Positions 43,758 through 51,795 of a stretch of 64,000 bases of DNA are shown one piece after another. The position numbers were made by a program, and so were the translations under genes. The stretch lies in contig NZ_MSIF01000005.1 of NCBI RefSeq assembly GCF_001921215.1, positions 310,001-374,000 of the forward strand, in the 5' to 3' direction. How positions within the stretch are numbered: position 1 is the stretch's first letter; every line of letters starts with the position of its first letter. The DNA comes from Actinophytocola xinjiangensis (lineage in GTDB: Bacteria > Actinomycetota > Actinomycetes > Mycobacteriales > Pseudonocardiaceae). A model generated the notes under the pieces. The model was not told the origin of the DNA. It worked only from the letters and a program-made list of their open reading frames with translations, and did no database searches.

Positions 43758-44755
43758 GCCGGGACCGCCGCGGGCGCCGGCGGCAGCGACTCGGCGCTGA
43801 ACGTGCTGACGGCGGCGACGAACAGCGCCTTGACCATGTTCAGCGCGTTCCAGAACACCATGATCACCTTACGGGCGCTGTTGATCATCGTGATGGCTTC
43901 TTTGACGGTCTTGATGAGTTTCCACTGCCCGTAGGCGGGAATCGCGGCGTTGCTCAGCGCGGCGGAGACCAGGCTGATCACCGTCTTGATGATGTCGACG
44001 ACGACCTGGGCCATGTTGACCGCCTGCTGGATGGCGTCGCGCAGGTGCGCGGCGACCTGGCGCATCGCCGTGCTCTGGTCGGTGAAACACGTGCTCCACT
44101 TGTCCATGTGCGACGCGGACGCGGCCGACGCGTCACCGGTCCAGGTGCGCACGATCGCCCCGCGCCCCGCGTCGAGGTTCGCGTCGACGACCTCGACGCA
44201 GTCGGCGACGTGTTCCCAGGCGGACACCTGCTTCGACGCCTTCGCCACGTCACCGGCGATCCACTTGGTGACGTACTCGCGCGGGTCCGGGCCGCCCACC
44301 CACACCACCAGTTCGCACACCTTGTCCAGGATCCAGCCGAACGACACCTCGGGCAGCGTCGCCCCGCCGTCGGTCGGCGGGGTGAGCTTGCCGGTGGCCG
44401 ACGCGCCGTCGTCGAACCCGGTGGCGACACCGTCGTCGGTGATGTCGGCGGTCTGGCCGCCGATCGTGGTGAACCGCTCGCGGGAGCGCTCGTCCTCGGC
44501 CTGGTAGGTGTCGGCGCTGGACCCGAGCGCGGTCGAGGCCCGCCCGAGCCCGGTGGCGTCGGCCTGGAGGACGGTGTGGAAGGCGGTGATCAGCGCCGCG
44601 TAGTCGCCGGTGATCAGCTCCAGAATTCTCCCGAAATCGGCGTCGGCGATATTGCTGGCGGCATAGCCGTGGGCCGCTTCCATGGCCCCGGATCCACGCT
44701 CGACCTGACCCGCCCAACCCCGAAGATCACTGAGTTCCACCGTGATGTCCGCCAT
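43754..44755 (-). CDS. ESX/WXG100-like secreted effector candidate
   Basis: In this 333-residue protein the first 95 residues resemble a WXG-type helical hairpin (VELSDLRGWAGQVERGSGAMEAAHGYA ... TALGSSADTYQAEDERSRERF). After a Gly/Thr linker a second helical part repeats the idea (WTGDASAASASHMDKWSTCFTDQSTAMRQVAAHLRDAIQQAVNMAQVVVDIIKTVISL). Hydrophobic helices close the protein (KVIMVFWNALNMVKALFVAAVS). ATG 44755 has GGGGAG 6 bases upstream. It lacks a classical toxin domain, so it may be a carrier or pore-forming substrate of a type VII system encoded elsewhere. Confidence 0.7.
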   Translation of the reverse strand: MADITVELSDLRGWAGQVERGSGAMEAAHGYAASNIADADFGRILELITGDYAALITAFHTVLQADATGLGRASTALGSSADTYQAEDERSRERFTTIGGQTADITDDGVATGFDDGASATGKLTPPTDGGATLPEVSFGWILDKVCELVVWVGGPDPREYVTKWIAGDVAKASKQVSAWEHVADCVEVVDANLDAGRGAIVRTWTGDASAASASHMDKWSTCFTDQSTAMRQVAAHLRDAIQQAVNMAQVVVDIIKTVISLVSAALSNAAIPAYGQWKLIKTVKEAITMINSARKVIMVFWNALNMVKALFVAAVSTFSAESLPPAPAAVPA

Positions 44756-44813
44756 GAACACTCCCCGTCAACGTCGTCAACCCGGAGAGCATGCCACGCC
44801 GCCAGCGGGAATT

Positions 44814-45206
44814 TCAGTGCGTTTGCCAAAAAGCGACCATCACGGCCGCCTGGAGGACGAACACGCCGAGGATGACCGCCCACTGTCGACCGAACGACCA
44901 GTGCCGCGCCACGGCGACGAGCATCGCCACCACCCCGACAACTCCCGACACCACACAGATCACCGCCCACACGGTGTCTCCCGAGGTCGCCCCGATCACC
45001 CCGGCGATCACCGAGAACAACACGGCGCCGGTGATCAGTGCCTCCCGCAGAAACCCTTCCGCCAGCGCGGCCAGGGCGGTCGGGACGAAACGTGTCCAGG
45101 CCCTGCGTTTCTCGGGTCCCCCGTCCGCGCGGTCGATCGCGTCCGCCCGGTCGTGGGCCGAGCGGAACAACGGACCGTCCTCGGGCGTCGGCTCACGGTC
45201 AGGCAT
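44814..45206 (-). CDS. small membrane protein of unknown function
   Basis: In this 130-residue protein a charged N-terminus (REPTPEDGPLFRSAHDRADAIDRADGGPEKRRAWTRF) precedes three helices (LREALITGAVLFSVIAGVIGA, TVWAVICVVSGVVGVVAMLVAVA, WAVILGVFVLQAAVMVAFW). No family is recognised. It sits 58 bases upstream of the ESX-type pair on the same strand and may be transcribed with it. Confidence 0.65.
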   Translation of the reverse strand: MPDREPTPEDGPLFRSAHDRADAIDRADGGPEKRRAWTRFVPTALAALAEGFLREALITGAVLFSVIAGVIGATSGDTVWAVICVVSGVVGVVAMLVAVARHWSFGRQWAVILGVFVLQAAVMVAFWQTH

Positions 45207-45282
45207 GGCTCCACCCTAGCCCGCACAGGAATTCTGTCGATGCTTTCCCGGCGCTTTCCCCGCCGGGACAACAATTCCCGCC

Positions 45283-46455
45283 TCAGAACGTGTTGGCCAT
45301 TCGGCAGGGGTGCGGGGCGCCGGTGAGAACGTCGAGCATCCGGGCGTCGGCCGGGGCGGCGTCGATCAGGCCGGCGCGCCGGAGCATGGCGCTGTCGGCG
45401 GAGCCGGCGTACCAGGGGCCCAGGGCCCGGGCGTCGACCCGGACGGTGCCGGCGCCGCCGGGTTCACAGGTGACCTTGCCGTGCTCGACGACGATGCGGT
45501 GGCGCCCGGCGTTCCACGGCGCGTGCTCGTCGGTGACGTCCAGGTCGATGGCGAACGGGGTGAGGTGTTCGGCCATCGGCCAGCCCCTGGCGGCGACGGC
45601 GGCCGGCAGGTCGACCACGCGCAGCATCCACGGGTGGTTGCGGATGTCGTGGGCGACCGGCTGGTTCACCAGGAACTGCCAGCAGGCGGGGTCGACGATC
45701 CGCAGCGACACCTCGTCGACGATGCCGGTCCAGCGGCCGAGGTTGGCCAGCAGGCCCAGCGCGGTCAGCGGGTCGCGCGCGACCAGGTCGTGGCAGATGA
45801 CCTGCTGGCCGTCGGGGCGGTCGGCCAGCAGGTAGCCCTGGACCGAGCCGTCCGGGCCGGGCACGAGGTCGATCAGGTCGAACTCGAGAGGCTGCTCGGG
45901 GCGGAACGACGCGCTCGACCTGTCCAGCATTCCGTCCACTGTGGACGCCAGGGCGTAGTAGGCGTCCAGCACGGCCGGCAGGTCCTCCTCGGCGGCCCGG
46001 CGCAGCACCGGGCGCGTCGCCGGCCTGGGCAGCATCGCCAGCGCCTCGACCCGCAGCGTCACCCTCTCGTAGACGCCGACCTGCTCCCAGCCCCGCCCCC
46101 GGTAGAGCGCCGGCGCGGACGGGAACAGCGCGGAGACGACCTGGCCCCGGTCACGCATGTGCACCAGGGCGGCGTCGAGCAGGGTGTTCGCCACGCCGTG
46201 GCCCCGGGCGTGCGGGTGCACGGCGACGTTGGCCAGCCCGCCCATCGGCACCGACTCGCCGCCGAAGAACTGGCCGTACTCGCGCACCTTGACACAGCCG
46301 GCCAGCCCGCCGTCGTCCTCGGCGACCAGGCCGGTGAAGCCGACGTGGGCCGACCAGTAGGACCGGGGGCCGGGCTCGCGCGGGCCGCCGAACGCGATCC
46401 GGGACAGCTCGTACAGGTCGGCGTCGTCGTCGGCCTGGTAGTCCCGCACCCGCAT
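45283..46455 (-). CDS. Eis-like GNAT acetyltransferase with SCP2-like C-terminal domain
   Basis: In this 390-residue protein the first GNAT domain has GGLANVAVHPHARGHGVANTLLDAALVHM (acetyl-CoA site) and SALFPSAPALYRGRGWEQVG. A second, degenerate GNAT domain spans about 170-280, then a sterol-carrier-like domain (FAIDLDVTDEHAPWNAGRHRIVVEHGKVTCEPGG). The protein ends in Phe, the C-terminal carboxylate being part of the Eis active site. Eis enzymes acetylate amines including aminoglycosides at several positions. The true substrate here is unknown. Confidence 0.92.
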   Translation of the reverse strand: MRVRDYQADDDADLYELSRIAFGGPREPGPRSYWSAHVGFTGLVAEDDGGLAGCVKVREYGQFFGGESVPMGGLANVAVHPHARGHGVANTLLDAALVHMRDRGQVVSALFPSAPALYRGRGWEQVGVYERVTLRVEALAMLPRPATRPVLRRAAEEDLPAVLDAYYALASTVDGMLDRSSASFRPEQPLEFDLIDLVPGPDGSVQGYLLADRPDGQQVICHDLVARDPLTALGLLANLGRWTGIVDEVSLRIVDPACWQFLVNQPVAHDIRNHPWMLRVVDLPAAVAARGWPMAEHLTPFAIDLDVTDEHAPWNAGRHRIVVEHGKVTCEPGGAGTVRVDARALGPWYAGSADSAMLRRAGLIDAAPADARMLDVLTGAPHPCRMANTF

Positions 46456-46467
46456 GCCACCGCTCCT

Positions 46468-47313
46468 CTATGACCAGTCGAAGAATCCCCGGCCAGTCTT
46501 ACGACCGAGGTCGCCGCGCGCCACCATGTTTCGCAGCAGGTCGGGAGGGGTGAACCTCGGGCCGAGTTCGCGTTCGAGGTGCTCGGCGATGGACAGCCGC
46601 ACGTCGAGGCCGACGAGGTCGGTCAGCCGCAGCGGGCCCATCGGCCAGCCGTAGCCCAGGCGCATGCCGGTGTCGATGTCCTCGGCGGTGGCGACGCCCT
46701 CCGCCAGCATGCGGATGGCCTCCAGGCCGACCGCCACGCCGAGGCGTGAGGTCGCGAAGCCGGGCGAGTCGCGGACCTCGATGACGGTCTTGCCCAGCGC
46801 CTCGGCGTAGCCGCGCACGGTCGCGGCGGTGCCCTCGGCGAGCCCGTCGTGCACGACGAGTTCGACGAGCACCTGCACCGGCACGGGGTTGAAGAAGTGC
46901 ATGCCGATGACCCGCTCGCCGGGCAGCCCGGCCGCCAGCCCCCCGATCGACAGCGACGAGGTGTTCGACGCGAGCACCGCGTCCGGGCAGCTCACCGCGG
47001 CGTCGCCGAGCACCTGCCGCTTGAGCGCGACGTCCTCCGGGACGGCCTCGACGACCAGCTCGGCGGCCGGCGGCAGCGAGGCGATGCCGTCGACGACCGA
47101 GAGCCGGGCGAGCAGCTCGTCGACGCCGGTGGTCAGCTTGCCGCGCTCGCTGGCCTTGCGCAGCGAGGCGGCCACGGCGTCCTGGGCGGCGGCGACCCGG
47201 GCGGCGCCGTTCTCGGCGACGGTGACCCGGGTGCCGGCGGCGAGCAGGACGTGCGCGATGCCCGCGCCCATGGTGCCGCCGCCGATCACCGCGGCGGTGC
47301 GGGGAGCACTCAC
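46468..47313 (-). CDS. 3-hydroxyacyl-CoA dehydrogenase
   Basis: In this 281-residue protein AAVIGGGTMGAGIAHVLLAAGTRVTV binds NAD. ASNTSSLSIGGLA and HFFNPVPVQVLVELV contain the catalytic Ser and His. DSPGFATSRLGVAVGLEAIRML and LGYGWPMGPLRLTDLVGLDV form the C-terminal domain, ending RKTGRGFFDW. It oxidises 3-hydroxyacyl-CoA, or 3-hydroxybutyryl-CoA, in fatty acid breakdown or PHB-like metabolism. GTG 47313 overlaps the EthD-like gene's stop (GTGA). Confidence 0.94.
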   Translation of the reverse strand: MSAPRTAAVIGGGTMGAGIAHVLLAAGTRVTVAENGAARVAAAQDAVAASLRKASERGKLTTGVDELLARLSVVDGIASLPPAAELVVEAVPEDVALKRQVLGDAAVSCPDAVLASNTSSLSIGGLAAGLPGERVIGMHFFNPVPVQVLVELVVHDGLAEGTAATVRGYAEALGKTVIEVRDSPGFATSRLGVAVGLEAIRMLAEGVATAEDIDTGMRLGYGWPMGPLRLTDLVGLDVRLSIAEHLERELGPRFTPPDLLRNMVARGDLGRKTGRGFFDWS

Positions 47314-47627
47314 TCGACGACCTCGGCGGAGAACATCGCCACCAGCTCCATGCCACCGATCTCGGTGAGGTTCGCGCCAGCGGCCTGCCACTGCGGCGAC
47401 CGCAGCGCGGTCTTCATGTCCTCTTTGGACTCGAAGTACAGCTCAGCGATCAGGTAGGGGGCGGTCTCACCGAGGAAGCCGGGCACGAAGGTCCGCGTCA
47501 CCTTGGCGACCTCCTGGCGGACCAGCCCCGGAACGTCGTCGATGAGCGGCTTGTGGGACTCGAGATAGGCCTTGTCGAACGCCTCGGGGTCGGCCGGTGC
47601 CTGGTAGAGGGCAACGTACTTGATCAT
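47310..47627 (-). CDS. EthD-family small protein
   Basis: In this 105-residue protein IKYVALYQAPADPEAFDKAYLESHKPLIDDVPGLVRQEVAKV is the standard EthD start. YLIAELYFESKEDMKTALRSPQWQAAGANL gives the second half of the ferredoxin-like dimeric fold. Such proteins act as small oxygenases, cyclases or accessory proteins. The coupling to a hydroxyacyl-CoA dehydrogenase suggests a shared catabolic route. The gene is divergent from the phosphatase, 65 bases apart. Confidence 0.9.
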   Translation of the reverse strand: MIKYVALYQAPADPEAFDKAYLESHKPLIDDVPGLVRQEVAKVTRTFVPGFLGETAPYLIAELYFESKEDMKTALRSPQWQAAGANLTEIGGMELVAMFSAEVVE

Positions 47628-47692
47628 GTGACACTCCTCGCGTTGGCCAGCACAAGCAATGTAATAGGTACCGACCGTGCACGATACGTACT

Positions 47693-48346
47693 GTGCGGAT
47701 CATCCTGTTGAGGCACGCGGAGAGCGTCGGCAACATCGACGAGTTGGCGTACACCAGAACCCCCGACCACGCCCTGCCCCTGACCGCCCGCGGCGAGTCC
47801 CAGGCGCGGACGGCCGGCGCGGCGGTCCGCGGGCTGCTGACCGAACCGGCGGCCGCGTACGTCAGCCCGTACGTGCGCTCGGTGCGCACGCTGGCCCTGC
47901 TCGGCGTGTCCGACCTGCTGGAACGCACCGTCCCGGAGCCCCGCCTGCGCGAACAGGACTGGGGGAACCTGCAGGACCCGATCGAGCAGGAGATCCAGAA
48001 ACGCAAGCGGCACGAGTTCGGCCACTTCTTCTACCGGCTCGAACACGGCGAGTCGGGCGCCGACGTCGACGACCGTGTGGCGAGCTTCCTGGCGGAGCTG
48101 GAGACACGGATCGCCAAGGACACCGACCACCCGGGGAACGTGCTGATCGTCTCCCACGGCCTGACCATGCGACTGCTGGTCAGGCGGCTGTTCGCGTGGA
48201 GCATCGACCTGTTCGAGTCGCTGTCGAACCCCGAGCACTGCGCACACCGGGTCCTCAGCCACCGGGACGGGCGGTGGCACCTGGACCGGCCGTTCGCCCA
48301 GTGGCGCTCCTCCCCCGACGGAACATCGCAGGTCACAGGCACCTGA
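47693..48346 (+). CDS. histidine phosphatase (phosphoglycerate mutase-like)
   Basis: In this 217-residue protein IILLRHAESVGNIDE holds the phospho-accepting His (RHG-type motif, here RHA). SPYVRSVRTL supplies a second Arg, ERTVPEPRLREQDWG the acid and VSHGLTMRLL the second His. The acid loop DWGNLQDP is as in the branch with broad phosphatase activity. GTG 47693 is taken as start. The substrate is unknown. Confidence 0.9.
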   Translation: MRIILLRHAESVGNIDELAYTRTPDHALPLTARGESQARTAGAAVRGLLTEPAAAYVSPYVRSVRTLALLGVSDLLERTVPEPRLREQDWGNLQDPIEQEIQKRKRHEFGHFFYRLEHGESGADVDDRVASFLAELETRIAKDTDHPGNVLIVSHGLTMRLLVRRLFAWSIDLFESLSNPEHCAHRVLSHRDGRWHLDRPFAQWRSSPDGTSQVTGT

Positions 48347-48362
48347 CCGCGGTTGCGAAGTC

Positions 48363-48380
48363 TTCTGAAAAAGTTCAGAA
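48363..48380 (+). promoter_or_regulatory. operator candidate of the toxin-antitoxin operon
   Basis: TTCTGAA (48363-48369), four bases AAAG, TTCAGAA (48374-48380): perfect seven-base arms ending 7 bases before the antitoxin ATG. Phd-type antitoxins commonly bind such palindromes over their own promoter. The site is A+T-rich against its surroundings. Confidence 0.6.
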
Positions 48381-48387
48381 TTAACTC

Positions 48388-48855
48388 ATGACCACCGAGG
48401 TGCAGTGGAGCGAACTGCAACGCGACCCCAAGGCGGTCGCCGCACTGGCCGACCAGGGTGACGTGCGCGTGCGCCGCCGCGACGGCGCCGCGCTGCTGCT
48501 CATCCGCGCCGACCGGGCCTCCAGGTCCGCCGCCGGTGCCGTACAGGCCGCCCGCGCCCTGCGCAGCCTGGTCGAGCACCTCCCGCCGGAGGCCCACGAG
48601 GCGATCGCGCGATCGCTGATCGACGCGTTCCCCTGGGTCGACGTGCTCCCGCCCGACGACCAGCGCCAGTTCGTCGCCGACTTCACCCGGGCGTTCCAGA
48701 TCTCGGCCGAACTCGGCCAGTGGTCCCCACTAGAACAGACGATCGCCGAGTGGCACACCACCGCGACCGTCCACGCCGCCCCGGAACTCGCCGCCAGCCT
48801 CAGCACCCCCCTCAACGACGATCTCGGCCCGGTGGCCAGCCCGTTCGAGTCCTGA
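48388..48855 (+). CDS. Phd/YefM-like antitoxin
   Basis: In this 155-residue protein the first 50 residues have the Phd N-terminal pattern (EVQWSELQRDPKAVAALADQGDVRVRRRDGAALLLIRADRA): DNA binding and dimerisation. The remaining 100 residues (ALRSLVEHLPPEAHEAIARSLIDAFPWVDVLPPDDQRQFVADF) are longer than a usual toxin-neutralising tail. The RelE-like gene starts 2 bases after its stop. It likely represses its own promoter at 48363-48380. Confidence 0.75.
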   Translation: MTTEVQWSELQRDPKAVAALADQGDVRVRRRDGAALLLIRADRASRSAAGAVQAARALRSLVEHLPPEAHEAIARSLIDAFPWVDVLPPDDQRQFVADFTRAFQISAELGQWSPLEQTIAEWHTTATVHAAPELAASLSTPLNDDLGPVASPFES

Positions 48856-48857
48856 TC

Positions 48858-49217
48858 GTGCCCGCGAAACGCGGCGACCGCGTCGCCCCGCCACGACGTC
48901 CCGACGGCTGGGAGGCGCGCTTCGCCACCAACGAAGCCGCCAAAGGCTGGGAGCAGTTGTGCCACACCGCTCACTCGAACACCTGGGAGGCCTGGGTCGT
49001 TCTCACTGAGCGACCGTGCACCCCACAGAACCCCTCGCGGCAGAGTCGCCTACGCGGCACGCTCGGCACCCGCGAGATCCACGGGCGGCTTCTGGAGCAG
49101 TGGCAGTACGAGGTCACCGCTGGTGGCCGGATCTGGTACTGCCCGGATCCGGATCGGCACATCGTCTGGGTCGTACTGGCGAGTCCCGCCCACCCAAAGG
49201 CCACCGAACAGTCATAG
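48858..49217 (+). CDS. RelE/ParE-like toxin
   Basis: In this 119-residue protein the second half LRGTLGTREIHGRLLEQWQYEVTAGGRIWYCPDPDRHIVWVVLASPAHPKATE fits the ending of RelE/ParE-superfamily proteins (Arg-x-Trp-Tyr core, HPKATE tail). The N-terminus GWEARFATNEAAKGWEQLCH is the preceding helix. GTG 48858 is two bases beyond the antitoxin stop, the usual order antitoxin-toxin. It would be an mRNA interferase or gyrase inhibitor, which sequence alone does not settle. Confidence 0.7.
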   Translation: MPAKRGDRVAPPRRPDGWEARFATNEAAKGWEQLCHTAHSNTWEAWVVLTERPCTPQNPSRQSRLRGTLGTREIHGRLLEQWQYEVTAGGRIWYCPDPDRHIVWVVLASPAHPKATEQS

Positions 49218-49708
49218 GCCTTCGAGGATGAGGACCCCAGGCGGCCGTCGTTCGCGGACGACCACGGCAAGCGCGACAACCCCGCCGTGGTCGCGGCGCT
49301 GACCAGCAGATCCAGATAGACGCGGACCGCGTCGCCTTCCATTCTGTCGTGGCCGGCGGCATAACCCGCACGTTCGAATTCCCAGCCGGAGAGGAACGCT
49401 TCGCGGTCGAGCACCGCGATCGGCGTGCTGAGCACCAACGCGAGAACCGCAGCGCTCCTCGCCACCGGCAGCCGGCACTCCCGCCGGCGCGCCAGAACGG
49501 CCGCGACAGCCACCGACGCGGCCGCGTACTGGCGCCCCGCGACCAGACAGGAATTCCGCGTGCCGTGCTGGTGAAGGCGTACCGAACACAGCACTCCGGC
49601 GCCGACGAGCAACGCGTCGAGCATGTCGGGGCAACCAGTTCTCATGCGCTACCAGCGTCGGCGACAATGCGAGCAGTACGGCGGTGAACGCCGGCGCGAC
49701 CATCCCCC
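49218..49708. other. probable gene debris between the toxin and the hsdS fragment
   Basis: About 490 bases without a convincing gene. On the minus strand a frame from 49645 reads as hydrophobic stretches (MLDALLVGAGVLCSVRL; SAAVLALVLSTPIAVLD), but it runs antisense across the toxin gene to 48971, so any real product must be truncated. Together with the hsdS fragment that follows, this looks like the scar of a deletion. Confidence 0.4.
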
Positions 49709-49846
49709 GTGCCCTCGCTGCCGGAGCAGCGCCGTGTCGGCGCCGTGCTGGACGCCCAGTCGGCCACGATCGCCGCCTCCCGCGCGCAACTGGCGAAACT
49801 CGCCGTGGTCAAGCGCGGCTTGCTGGCGGATCTGATCCGGATCTAG
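49709..49846 (+). pseudogene. hsdS: C-terminal fragment of a type I restriction specificity subunit (HsdS)
   Basis: 45 codons from GTG 49709 read SLPEQRRVGAVLDAQSATIA followed by ASRAQLAKLAVVKRGLLADLI. This is the closing part of HsdS: the PLPEQrrI motif after the second target-recognition domain and the conserved C-terminal helix ending in KxGLxxDLL. The frame is closed at 49685, so the two target-recognition domains are gone. No hsdM or hsdR is in the window. The fragment overlaps the convergent response regulator's stop by four bases. Confidence 0.8.
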
Positions 49847-50490
49847 GCGATCAGCCCGCCTCGGTAGGCGACGAGCGCGGCCTGGACCCGGTTGACCGCG
49901 CCGATCTTGCCCAGCACGGCCGACACGTAGCCTTTGACGGTTGCTTCCGACAGGTGCAGGGCGCTGCCGATCTCGGCGTTGGACATGCCCTGCCCGATGA
50001 GTGCGACGACCTCACGTTCCCGGTCGGACAGTGAGGCCAGCAGCCGCCGCGCCGGTTCGGCCGCGCGTTCGCCGTCGGCGACGGCCGACAGCACACGCGC
50101 GGCGACCTTCGGGTCGAGCACGGCGCCGCCTCGGGCGAGGTCCCGAACGGCTTTGATCAGCATCGCTGGTTCGGTGTCCTTGAGCAGGAAGCCGCTGGCG
50201 CCGACACGCAGCGCCTCCTGCACGTATTCGTCGACGTCGAAGGTCGTGAGCATGGCGACGACCGGTGGTTCCGGCAGTCCGCGCAACCGCCGCAACGCGA
50301 CGATGCCGTCGGCGGAACGCATGCGGATGTCGAGCAGGACGACGTGCGGACGGTGCTGGCGGGCCAGGTCGGCCACGTGCAGCCCGTCGTCGCACTCGGC
50401 GACCACCTCGATGTCGCCTGCGCTGGACAGGATTGTGCGGAGTCCCGAGCGAACGAGATCTTCGTCGTCCGCGAGAAGCACCTTTATCAC
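49843..50490 (-). CDS. NarL/LuxR-family response regulator without a neighbouring kinase
   Basis: In this 215-residue protein the receiver has VLLADDEDLVRSGLRTIL, phospho-acceptor Asp in VVLLDIRMRSADGI and Lys in GFLLKDTEP. The LuxR helix-turn-helix reads LSDREREVVALIGQGMSNAEIGSALHLSEATVKGYVSAVLGKIG. GTG 50490 is the start. This family nearly always sits beside a DesK-like kinase, but upstream is the end of an ABC permease gene and downstream is hsdS debris, so the kinase gene may have been lost in the same deletion. Confidence 0.92.
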   Translation of the reverse strand: MIKVLLADDEDLVRSGLRTILSSAGDIEVVAECDDGLHVADLARQHRPHVVLLDIRMRSADGIVALRRLRGLPEPPVVAMLTTFDVDEYVQEALRVGASGFLLKDTEPAMLIKAVRDLARGGAVLDPKVAARVLSAVADGERAAEPARRLLASLSDREREVVALIGQGMSNAEIGSALHLSEATVKGYVSAVLGKIGAVNRVQAALVAYRGGLIA

Positions 50491-50583
50491 GAACGCCTCC
50501 CCGACAGTGGGCGGTCATGCGGGCTTTGTGCAGTTGTGCGTGTTCGGGGAGATCGTACCTGGTCGCGGACGGTTACCGGGGTC

Positions 50584-51795
50584 TCAGGCAGTTCTCAACG
50601 CGTCCCGTAGCCGCACCCGGGCCCCGCTGCGCATGACGGCGTTGGCGTAGATGCGTCCGGCGAGCCACACCAGAACGGGGATCAGCACGGCGACCAGAGC
50701 GACCGACAGCGCCGCTTCCCAGCCGGGCACCCCGCCCATCGCCAGCCGCATCGGCATCAGTGTCGGCGCGAACACCGGGATGATCGACAGGGCTCCGACC
50801 AGCGCGTTGTCCGGGTCGGACGGCAGCACGGAGATCCCGAGGATGTAGCCGACGATGACGAACATGAGGGCTGGCGAGATCACCCCGCCGACGTCCTCCT
50901 GCCGCGAGACGAGCGCCGCGAGCCCAGCGAAGAGCAGCGAGTACATCAGGAATCCGAGGATGTACCAGACAATCAGCCAGATCACGGTCCCCACGGCGGT
51001 GGAGATCGAGATCGTCAGCACGTCGAACGCGATCGCCGCCGCGACCCCGACCCCGCCGATGACGATCATCTGGACGAGCCCCACGAACCCGATCCCCACC
51101 ACCTTCCCGGCCATGAGTTGGGAGGGCCGAATCGTCGACAGCAGCAGCTCAACGACCCGCGACGACTTCTCCTCGACGACGCCCTGGGCGACCATCTGCC
51201 CGTTGAGCAGCAAGGACATGTAGATCAGGATGCCGGCGACGGCGCCGAGCACGAGCTGCTGCCCGTCGTAGGGGAACGGCTCCTCCAGCGGTTCGACGCT
51301 GACCGTGGCGTCGGCGACGGCCTCGTTGACCTGGGCCGGGTCGCCTCCGAGGTCGACGATCTCCTGGTTGAGCGCGAGCTGGCCGGCGAGCACGTTCAGC
51401 GCGTTGCGCAGCTTGTCGTCGAGGTCCTTCTTGACCACGACCCGCAGCTCACCGCCACTGTTCCCGACGACGAGCGCGTCGATGCTCTCGTCAGCGACCT
51501 GGCTCCGCCCGTCCTGTTCGGACACGGTGACGGTGTCGATGTTCTCCCCGACGGCGCCCGCCGCGGCCTCCAGAGGCTTGGCGAGGGTGGCGGTCTGCTG
51601 GGTGACCCCGATGGTCGCGTCCGAGCCGCCGCTGATCAACTTCATCACCAGCGCGAACCCGACCAGCAGCAGAAGCGTGGCGGCGGTCGTGACGATGAAG
51701 GCCTTGGACCGAAGTTTGGTCCGAACCTCCCGCCCCGCGACCAGGCTGACGGCTTCCCAGGACCCGAGCCGAACGTCCCCCCGAGGCGCGTTCAT
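50584..51795 (-). CDS. ABC exporter permease, NatB-like
   Basis: In this 403-residue protein helix 1 (AFIVTTAATLLLLVGFALVMKLI) is followed by an external domain of about 150 residues. Five or six helices at residues 180-390 follow, with VVEEKSSRVVELLLSTIRPSQLMAGKVVGIG, the ABC-2 coupling motif. This matches the NatB sodium exporter/bacitracin-type permease layout. It starts inside the ATPase gene's end by four bases (GTGA/ATGA type overlap at 51792-51795). Confidence 0.92.
   Translation of the reverse strand: MNAPRGDVRLGSWEAVSLVAGREVRTKLRSKAFIVTTAATLLLLVGFALVMKLISGGSDATIGVTQQTATLAKPLEAAAGAVGENIDTVTVSEQDGRSQVADESIDALVVGNSGGELRVVVKKDLDDKLRNALNVLAGQLALNQEIVDLGGDPAQVNEAVADATVSVEPLEEPFPYDGQQLVLGAVAGILIYMSLLLNGQMVAQGVVEEKSSRVVELLLSTIRPSQLMAGKVVGIGFVGLVQMIVIGGVGVAAAIAFDVLTISISTAVGTVIWLIVWYILGFLMYSLLFAGLAALVSRQEDVGGVISPALMFVIVGYILGISVLPSDPDNALVGALSIIPVFAPTLMPMRLAMGGVPGWEAALSVALVAVLIPVLVWLAGRIYANAVMRSGARVRLRDALRTA

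Noticed and set aside
48971-49645. Minus-strand frame with hydrophobic stretches
   Set aside because: Its second half runs antisense through the RelE-like toxin and becomes Cys/Arg-rich. It has no ribosome site or known family. Kept only as debris in the gap description.
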